Source of the DNA: DATARN01 sp036264135
Lineage (GTDB): Bacteria; Actinomycetota; Acidimicrobiia; Acidimicrobiales; Palsa-688
DNA length: 11,598 nucleotides
Direction: 5' to 3'
NCBI GenBank assembly: GCA_036264135.1
Contig: DATARN010000235.1
Span: forward strand, 1-11,598
The notes beneath the pieces were generated by a model. It searched no databases. It was given only the letters and a program-made list of their open reading frames with translations, and was not told where the DNA came from. Shown in pieces: positions 6,986-11,598 of this stretch (its first letter is position 1; every line of letters begins with the position of its first letter). Position numbers and translations under genes: made by a program.

Positions 6986-7030
6986 GGTCAGCCGGCCGGG
7001 GTCAGCCGGCGGGGGTCAGCCGGCGGGGGT
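6977..7030. repeat. Four tandem 13-14-bp repeats at the 3' end of the FN3 gene
   Basis: On the plus strand the units are 6977-6989 (AGCCGGCGGGGTC), 6990-7003 (AGCCGGCCGGGGTC), 7004-7017 (AGCCGGCGGGGGTC) and 7018-7030 (AGCCGGCGGGGGT). Each unit border forms TGA on the minus strand, at 7016-7018, 7002-7004 and 6988-6990. The real stop of the FN3 gene is therefore followed by copies of its own last codons and stop. The array also supplies the right arm of the hairpin at 6962-6985. Confidence 0.85.
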
Positions 7031-8950
7031 GGGGACCTCGGGCTCCTGCACGCCCCGGACCAGTCCGAAGAAGTCGTTGTCCTCACCCTCCGCCGTCCGC
7101 TCGGGCGCCCGGACGCGCTTCCGACCGGGCGAGACAAGCGGCGGTAGGTGGCTCAGGCCGTCGGGAACTGGGTCGGCTGGCGGTTCTGTGAAGGCTTTCC
7201 TGCCATGTATGGCACCAGATGCTGCTGGGAACGCTGGCGTACTCACAGTTTCCGCCTTCGCCCGGTCGTCGCGACCAGTGGCCCCGGGCGGAGCGACCGG
7301 CTCGACCGCGGCGCCCTGGCCCTCGACCGGCTCGACCGTGCTCGACCTGCCCGCCCGGGCCGCCTGGGCCACCCGCTCCGAGACACCGGCCCGCTTCGTG
7401 GTCTCACCACGCGCCGTCCTCTCGCCGCGCCCCGCCGCCGCCGGCGGATTCAGGGAGGCGCCGGCGGATGCGTCGACGGCCTCGCTCGCGGCCCCGGACA
7501 TGGCCGCAGCCGTAGCCGTGGCCGTGGCCGTGGCCGCTGACCGTGCCGCTGCCCGCGCCATGGCCTTGGCCGCCGCCGAGGCGGGAAGGGACCTGGCAGC
7601 CGGCCCGGGGGGCGAGGAGAGCGACGCCGGCGAGGGGGGAGAGGGGGACGACGCCGGTGCGGCCACGCGGGGCGCCCGAGGGGGCCGAGGGGGCCGGCGC
7701 CGGCGGGCTCGCCGGCCGCCAGCCGGCTCGAGGGCGGGGACCGCCGACCCCTTGTTGGCGTTGCGAACGGCCAGGCCCAGTACGCACAAGAGGAGGCCGC
7801 CGGCGATCGAATACAGGATGCCCCGTTGGTGGGTCGTGGTCGACCGGCTGGGCAGGGCGATGCGGGGGGCGCCGGCGGCCGCTTTTGCCTGGCTGCGGCT
7901 GCCGAAGGGCAGCGTCGGCTGGTAGGTGTCCGGCGGCCCCTGGGCGGCACCGGGCAACACGACGTGGGGTGCGGGCGACGACGACACGCCGCCGGAGGCG
8001 GCGTGGGTCACGGTTCCGCCCTTGTTGGCCTGCGCCAGGAACGCCGACAGGTCGGGGCCCGACGACCCCGACTGCCCGGCCGACGTCGGCGGCGTGGCCG
8101 CCGTTGTGGTCGTGCTGTCGGACGTCACTCCGCCCGCCGGAACGGTGGTGGTCGACGGCTGAACCGGTACCGGGACCGAGGCGGTGGCGGTGTTGGACGC
8201 CGACGAGACCGCGGAGGCGGCGGTGCCGTCGGCGCCCGGCCGGAAGGCGTAGACGATGTAGCTGAAGCTGCCGCCCTGCGTGGTGCTGGTGTCGGTCCAG
8301 CTGGTCTGGGTGGCCGGCGCCGAGGGCAGCACGGTGGCGAAGCCGGAGCCGGAACTGCGCTTCACCTGGTAGCCGAGCAGGTCGGGCTCGGCGTTGTGGC
8401 TCCAGTTCACCGTGACCGAGCCGTCGGAGTTGAGGATCGTGCTGACATGGGGCGACGCCGGGGGTACGGCCACCGTGAACCCGGAGGAGGCCGACGCCAC
8501 TCTCGTCTGGTGGCTGAGGCCGGTGCTGAGCAGCGACTCGTCGGCGGTGGCGGTCGCCGTCACCGAGTACGGGCCGTTTCTCCCCAGCCCCGAGGGGGTG
8601 AAGGCGAAGCCGGCGCCGGAGAGGCAGTGATCGCAGGAGGAAACGGTCTGGCCCGTGTAGCTGACGGTGACGCTGACGTTGCTTACGCTGCCGCCGAAGC
8701 CGAAGTCGGGGGTGAAGCCGACGGTGCCCCTGATCCCGCTGGGCGCCACCGAGGTGAAGCTGACGACGGGCTGGTTGGTGCTGGCATACGCCGCCTCACC
8801 GGAATATCCCGCCCCGGAAAAGGCGGCGGACACCGGTGAGGCCGCGGCGGGCGACGACAGCGCCAGCAGGGCAACCAACGCCGCGCCGAGGCCCAGGCCG
8901 CCGGCCAGACCACACCGGCGGTGGGCGCCGCGAGGAACCGGGCGGGTCAC
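7016..8950 (-). CDS. Membrane protein with outer fibronectin type III-like domain and long Ala/Pro/Arg-rich cytoplasmic tail
   Basis: Predicted protein of 644 residues, function unknown. The start is GTG 8950, with AAGGA about 11 bases upstream. Residues 1-38 form a signal peptide or anchor (basic start, then LGLGAALVALLALSSPAAAS). Residues 40-160 are Ser/Thr/Val-rich beta-type sequence with a CDHC pair at Cys106 and Cys109, possibly a disulfide. Residues about 164-255 fit one fibronectin type III domain (SVTVNWSHNAEPDLLGYQVK, then SYIVYAF). A Thr/Ser/Pro-rich linker (260-295) leads to a membrane helix at about 378-395 (ILYSIAGGLLLCVLGLAV). It is followed by a basic stretch (RRARRRR, 413-419) and about 225 residues rich in Ala, Pro and Arg, ending in an acidic patch EGEDNDFF. 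The positive-inside rule puts the tail in the cytoplasm. There is no LPXTG or LAXTG motif, so it is not a sortase substrate in the usual form. It directly follows the sortase gene (31-bp gap) and is likely co-transcribed with it; a role at the cell envelope is inferred. Confidence 0.8.
   Translation of the reverse strand: MTRPVPRGAHRRCGLAGGLGLGAALVALLALSSPAAASPVSAAFSGAGYSGEAAYASTNQPVVSFTSVAPSGIRGTVGFTPDFGFGGSVSNVSVTVSYTGQTVSSCDHCLSGAGFAFTPSGLGRNGPYSVTATATADESLLSTGLSHQTRVASASSGFTVAVPPASPHVSTILNSDGSVTVNWSHNAEPDLLGYQVKRSSGSGFATVLPSAPATQTSWTDTSTTQGGSFSYIVYAFRPGADGTAASAVSSASNTATASVPVPVQPSTTTVPAGGVTSDSTTTTAATPPTSAGQSGSSGPDLSAFLAQANKGGTVTHAASGGVSSSPAPHVVLPGAAQGPPDTYQPTLPFGSRSQAKAAAGAPRIALPSRSTTTHQRGILYSIAGGLLLCVLGLAVRNANKGSAVPALEPAGGRRARRRRPPRPPRAPRVAAPASSPSPPSPASLSSPPGPAARSLPASAAAKAMARAAARSAATATATATAAAMSGAASEAVDASAGASLNPPAAAGRGERTARGETTKRAGVSERVAQAARAGRSSTVEPVEGQGAAVEPVAPPGATGRDDRAKAETVSTPAFPAASGAIHGRKAFTEPPADPVPDGLSHLPPLVSPGRKRVRAPERTAEGEDNDFFGLVRGVQEPEVPTPAG
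7503..7538. repeat. Six-base microrepeat inside the FN3 gene tail
   Basis: Six units of the pattern GCCGTG (GCCGCA, GCCGTA, GCCGTG three times, GCCGCT) lie in a row. On the coding strand they give an alternating Ala-Thr run (ATATATATA, about residues 474-482) in the cytoplasmic tail. The unit is two codons, so slippage would change tail length without breaking the frame. Confidence 0.75.
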
Positions 8951-9007
8951 CGCGGCTGAAGGTCCTTGACGAGGATCCCGGTCACAGCGGCTGCAGGTCC
9001 TTGACGA
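8945..9007. repeat. 35-bp-period direct duplication across the sortase/FN3 gene junction
   Basis: Bases 8945-8972 and 8980-9007 match at 26 of 28 positions (differences at 8951/8986 and 8959/8994), with weaker likeness for a few bases beyond. The right copy is the end of the sortase gene, coding VKDLQPL and its TGA. The left copy provides the Shine-Dalgarno-like AAGGA and the GTG start (in GTGACC) of the FN3 gene. The start codon lies exactly where the stop region of the first copy lies. Confidence 0.85.
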
Positions 9008-9653
9008 CGGTCGCCCGCACGACCAGGCGCTGGGCCGCCGAGCCCTTCGGATTGCATGTCGTCAGGGTAAGGGACCGCACGGTGGTCGTGGCCAATACCG
9101 ACACATCGGTCGGGGTGACGACGAAGGGGTCCTTGGCCACGGTGTACACGCAGCCCCCGATCGGCGTGTCGAGCTCGATGGTGTCCCCCGGCTTCAACCG
9201 GTCAAGGTTGGCGAACGGCTTGCCGTAGGTGGTGCGATGGCCGGCGATGGCCACGTTGCCGTCCTCGCACGGCAACGGGGTCTCGGGGTAGTGGCCGGCG
9301 CCGGCCTGCAGCGCGCTGTCGGTAGTGCCCTGGACCACCACCATGTCCACCCCGAGGGCGGGGATCTTGATGCGGGTCAGGCTGTCACCCGTCGCCAGGC
9401 GGTGGGCCCGGTAGGCGTCGGCCAGCTGGCGGCTGGTCAACTGGTGGGCTAGGCGGTCCTGGAGGCGGTTCTGCCAGAAGTTCGTCCACAGGGGGTACCC
9501 AATCACGACCACCCCGGCCACGACCAGCCCGATGGAGACCACCGAGACCAGCCGGCGCTGCCAGGCGGGTCGGGGCGGGCCGTCGTGACGGCGGCCCGGG
9601 GCGGGCCGCGGCTCGCCAGCGGTGGACCGGGACCCGGGGGAGTTGAGCGTCAT
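8982..9653 (-). CDS. Class E-type sortase
   Basis: This is a membrane-bound transpeptidase that cuts surface proteins at a sorting motif and links them to the cell wall. The protein has 223 residues: a Pro/Arg-rich cytoplasmic start (1-34), one membrane helix (about 35-57, VSVVSIGLVVAGVVVIGYPL) and an outer catalytic domain from about 90. The triad is visible: His139 in NVAIAGHRTTYGKPF, Cys200 in SLTLTTCNPKGSA, and Arg209 in AQRLVVRA. The TTC-P...RLVV pattern and the actinobacterial setting fit class E, whose usual target is LAXTG. The gene just upstream encodes a protein ending in LATTG, a likely substrate. The ATG at 9653 has no clear Shine-Dalgarno sequence and lies 39 bp after the stop of that gene, so translation may depend on it. 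Class E versus class D is assigned by motif memory only. Confidence 0.93.
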   Translation of the reverse strand: MTLNSPGSRSTAGEPRPAPGRRHDGPPRPAWQRRLVSVVSIGLVVAGVVVIGYPLWTNFWQNRLQDRLAHQLTSRQLADAYRAHRLATGDSLTRIKIPALGVDMVVVQGTTDSALQAGAGHYPETPLPCEDGNVAIAGHRTTYGKPFANLDRLKPGDTIELDTPIGGCVYTVAKDPFVVTPTDVSVLATTTVRSLTLTTCNPKGSAAQRLVVRATVVKDLQPL

Positions 9654-9673
9654 CGAAGAGTGCGGTGGTTTGG

Positions 9674-9687
9674 GCCGGGATCCCGGC
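9674..9687. repeat. 14-bp perfect palindrome between the LAXTG gene and the sortase gene
   Basis: GCCGGGATCCCGGC is its own reverse complement and sits 5 bp after the TAA of the LAXTG gene. As RNA it could fold with a 5-bp stem and GATC loop. No T-run follows. It could be a weak intercistronic attenuator or mRNA-end protector. The inner 9-mer GGATCCCGG recurs at 8973-8981, in the next gene junction. Confidence 0.45.
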
Positions 9688-9692
9688 AGGCC

Positions 9693-11006
9693 TTACCGAG
9701 GTGCTCGTGCCGCTCGGCGGGAGCGGAATGTACGGCGAGTCAGGTAGCCGGCCAGGACCAGCACGAAGCCCACGGGCAGCACCGGTGCGCTGGTCCCGGT
9801 GGTCGCCAGCCGCACCGCCTCGACGGACGTGACGACCGGCAGGCTGGTCGTCGTGCTGCCGGTGGTCGTGGGCGTCGCCGCCGTCACCGTGTCGGTGTGG
9901 CCGCCGGCCGCCGATTCGGCGTGGGCCAGGTGGAGGCTGATGCCCCCGTTGATGCCCTTGAGGAGGTCGAGGCCGACGCCGTCGGCCACCGCCGACACCG
10001 ACTTGTCGGCGTTGGTGGTGGTGGAGCCGGCGCCGAGGGAGATGACCGATTCCAGGGGCGTGCCGGCCAGCAGGTCGATGGGCGAGCCCAGCTTGATCGG
10101 GATCACCGAGCCCAGCAGGTCGATCGAGAGGATGGCGGGGTCAAAGGTGGCCGCGCTGGCGCCCGATACCCGGTTGTAGGTCGAGGTGGTGTGGGCCATG
10201 CCGACGGTGATGGACAGGAGGGGGTCGCCGTTGACCAGCAGGCCGGGCAGTACGTCGATCTTGGCGCCCTGGGCCACGCTGTCGGCGACGACCGCGCCGG
10301 CGGTGGTCGCCACCTGCGAAGTGGTGTCGCCCACGTGGATGGTGATGAGGTTGGTGGCCTTCTGCAGGGCGGTGATCAGGCTGCTGACCGGCTTGTTGAT
10401 GTCGATGCCCAGCTTCCCGAGCAGGTTGGTCAGGGTGCTGCCCAGAAGGGGCTGGACCACGTTGTTCACGGTGGTCAGGACCGTGCCCAGGACCTGGTTG
10501 GCGAGCGGAGTGAGGGCGTCCAGGATGGGCTTGAGGAGGTTCAGGACCGGGTTCAGCAGGTTGACGTCGATGTCGGCGATGTTCGACGTGGCGCTGGCAC
10601 TCGGCACCGCGCTGGCGGTGACGCTCGTCGACTGGGAGCAGGCCAGCAGCACGCCGGCGAGGGGCTGGAGGGGAAGGACGATGCCGCAGTTCTTGGGCGT
10701 GGTCACCGACTGGTTGGCCCCGGTGGAGTCGGCCACGCTGGACGAGGCGGTGATCAGGGCGGCGCCGGCGCCGTCAGCGTGGGCCTTGGGGGTGGTGTCA
10801 CCCTCGGCATTGGTCGACGAGATGGTGAGCGTCGTGCCGAACAGGCTGAGCTTGAGGGCCTGGGCGGACGCGGTAGCGGCAAAGACCTCGGGGAGGTTGG
10901 CCGATGCCGGGGTGGCCGACAGCGTCGACGACGCCACACCGGACAACATCCCCGCGGTCAGTACCCCGAGGACTCCCAGCGAACAAAACCGACGAAGCAC
11001 CTTCAT
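9693..11006 (-). CDS. Secreted LAXTG-anchored surface protein
   Basis: Predicted protein of 437 residues, a likely substrate of the neighbouring sortase. The ATG at 11006 was chosen because AGGAG lies 4 bases upstream and a good signal peptide starts there: MKVLRRF, a hydrophobic core, and a cut after about residue 36 (PASA|NLPEV). A GTG eight codons earlier (11030) is less likely. The mature part has no charged catalytic pattern: it is rich in Ala, Ser, Thr, Val and Leu. It carries two related beta-type units (about 50-85, SLFGTTLTISSTNAEG...ADGAG, and about 322-348, SLGAGSTTTNADKSVSAVAD). Between them is a Leu/Asn-rich region likely to form amphipathic helices (about 144-217). Cys107 and Cys123 may pair. 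After a Thr-rich stalk comes LATTG (400-404, bases 9795-9809), a hydrophobic helix and the basic end RRTFRSRRAARAPR: a complete cell-wall sorting signal. It resembles actinobacterial 'choice-of-anchor' surface proteins by memory; its actual role is unknown. Confidence 0.88.
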   Translation of the reverse strand: MKVLRRFCSLGVLGVLTAGMLSGVASSTLSATPASANLPEVFAATASAQALKLSLFGTTLTISSTNAEGDTTPKAHADGAGAALITASSSVADSTGANQSVTTPKNCGIVLPLQPLAGVLLACSQSTSVTASAVPSASATSNIADIDVNLLNPVLNLLKPILDALTPLANQVLGTVLTTVNNVVQPLLGSTLTNLLGKLGIDINKPVSSLITALQKATNLITIHVGDTTSQVATTAGAVVADSVAQGAKIDVLPGLLVNGDPLLSITVGMAHTTSTYNRVSGASAATFDPAILSIDLLGSVIPIKLGSPIDLLAGTPLESVISLGAGSTTTNADKSVSAVADGVGLDLLKGINGGISLHLAHAESAAGGHTDTVTAATPTTTGSTTTSLPVVTSVEAVRLATTGTSAPVLPVGFVLVLAGYLTRRTFRSRRAARAPR

Positions 11007-11253
11007 CAGACTCCTGCCCCCATAGTCCACCCATTTGGACGTTGGGGGACAGTACTACCCAGAAGGGAAAGGCGCTACCTTCCCCGGCCTTTGGCCCCGC
11101 CACAGGAAAATTGGCAACGTTCGGGTACATCGACCCAACAAAACCCAACGCCGCGGTCATTACCTACCAACCAGCAGTGTTGTAGGCGGGGCCCACTCTC
11201 GCCGGTGGGCCCCGCCGGCAACTCCGATTCGGCCGGTACTGCCGGCACTGCGC
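11007..11253. other. Non-coding gap between clpB and the LAXTG gene
   Basis: These 247 bp hold the clpB terminator hairpin (11185-11216) and then about 170 bp that would be promoter and leader of the LAXTG gene on the minus strand. This part is relatively A+T-rich (tracts such as CAACAAAACCCAAC on the plus strand). It includes a small imperfect hairpin, GGGAAAGG...CCTTCCC at about 11065-11084. I found no convincing -35/-10 pair, no riboswitch class I could name and no tRNA. The frames open across it look like shadows. Confidence 0.5.
11185..11216 (-). terminator. Perfect 12-bp-stem hairpin after clpB
   Basis: GGCGGGGCCCAC (11185-11196) and GTGGGCCCCGCC (11205-11216) pair perfectly around an 8-base loop, TCTCGCCG. 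It lies 37 bp past the clpB stop in the direction of transcription. No T-run follows on the minus strand. Such hairpins are common as terminators in high-GC Actinobacteria, and this is the strongest stem in the window. Confidence 0.7.
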
Positions 11254-11598
11254 TTACCGCAGGACGAGGCCGTCGCCGAGCTCTATTGCTCCGTCGGGCG
11301 CCATGACCGGTGGCGCGGCGTCAACGGTGACGGTCGAACCCTCCGGATAGTTGCCCTCCAGGAGGGCCAAGGCCAACCGGTCGGCGATCTCCCGCTGGAT
11401 GAGCCGCTTGAGCGGCCGGGCGCCGTACGCCGGGTCGTACCCGCGGTGGCCCAACCAGGCAATGGCGGCATCGGTCACGTTGAGCGCCAGCCGTCGGGCG
11501 GCCAGGCGCCGATCCAAAGCGGCCAACTGAATAGTGACGATGGCGGAAATGTCCTCCTCGGAAAGCGAGCGGAATCGGACAATCTCATCGATCCGGTT
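11254..11598 (-). CDS. clpB: ATP-dependent chaperone ClpB, C-terminal part
   Basis: These are the last 114 codons of a Clp/Hsp100 disaggregase, which threads aggregated proteins through a hexameric ring with DnaK. The gene enters from the right edge and ends at TAA (11254-11256). The sequence begins NRIDEIVRFRSLSEEDISAI, the end of the second AAA+ large domain, and continues through the small domain. It includes the sensor-2 motif GYDPAYGARPLKRLIQREI, and ends soon after GSTVTVDAAPP. The NRIDEIVRFRSL wording and the short end fit ClpB better than ClpC or ClpA. Assignment rests on the C-terminus alone. Confidence 0.88.
   Translation of the reverse strand, partial: NRIDEIVRFRSLSEEDISAIVTIQLAALDRRLAARRLALNVTDAAIAWLGHRGYDPAYGARPLKRLIQREIADRLALALLEGNYPEGSTVTVDAAPPVMAPDGAIELGDGLVLR

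Noticed and set aside
6962..7030. CRISPR array
   Set aside because: The units are 13-14 bp, directly adjacent with no spacers, and no cas genes are present. It is a simple tandem repeat.
7826..8839. Plus-strand open frame of 337 codons opposite the FN3 gene
   Set aside because: It is Gly/Arg-rich repetitive translation of the complementary strand; the minus frame has a signal peptide, FN3 pattern and membrane helix.
10798..11160. Minus-strand open frame of 120 codons in the leader of the LATTG gene
   Set aside because: It overlaps the LATTG gene start in another frame, has no ribosome binding site or domain, and is a composition-driven frame.
11007..11184. Known riboswitch (c-di-GMP, c-di-AMP or cobalamin type) ahead of the LATTG gene
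   Set aside because: GC-rich stems and a GGCCAAAGGCC element suggested it briefly, but none of the conserved cores of these classes could be traced.
9585..11306. Long plus-strand open frame of 573 codons opposite the LATTG and sortase genes
   Set aside because: It is Gly/Arg/Asp/Val-rich with no domain-like pattern and lies antisense to two genes with clear signal peptide, sorting signal and catalytic motifs. This is a typical high-GC shadow frame.
1..11598. Mobile element, phage or defence system
   Set aside because: No transposase, integrase, tRNA-att site, toxin/antitoxin or nuclease motif was seen. The genes are housekeeping and cell-surface types.

Overview
The window is GC-rich chromosomal DNA, apparently from a high-GC Actinomycetota. 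The evidence is the base composition, the heavy use of GTG and TTG start codons, a separate purS/purQ/purL set, and a class E-type sortase paired with an LAXTG-anchored surface protein. The species cannot be named from this sequence; a lineage outside the best-known genera is possible. Eleven of the twelve genes lie on the minus strand, so the locus reads from right to left.

Right end (11598 to about 11007): the last 114 codons of the chaperone gene clpB, then a perfect 12-bp-stem hairpin that probably ends its transcript, then about 170 bp without a recognisable gene.

Middle (11006 to 7016): a cell-surface module of three genes. The first is a secreted, helix- and Ala/Ser/Thr-rich protein ending in LATTG, a membrane segment and a basic tail. 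The second is a class E-type sortase with catalytic His, Cys and Arg in place. The third is a membrane protein with an outer fibronectin type III-like domain and a long cytoplasmic Ala/Pro/Arg-rich tail. The gene borders here carry short direct duplications: a 35-bp-period repeat at the sortase/FN3 junction and four 13-14-bp repeats around the FN3 gene stop.

Left of that (6909 to 799): a compact purine operon, purA-purD-purE-purB-purC-purS-purQ. All six junctions are 4-base overlaps of the form NTGA, where the start codon of one gene overlaps the TGA stop of the previous one. The products cover the amine-to-GAR step (PurD), the FGAM synthase accessory subunits (PurS, PurQ), AIR to CAIR (PurE), SAICAR synthesis (PurC), the two lyase steps (PurB), and the committed step to AMP (PurA).

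Left end (902 to 1): the series breaks. The main FGAM synthase subunit gene purL starts at 236 and runs off the window. Between purQ and purL lies a plus-strand gene (387-902) for a small, charged, probably coiled-coil protein of unknown function. Its 3' end overlaps purQ by 104 bp tail to tail. purL therefore probably has its own promoter in the 150-bp divergent region 237-386.
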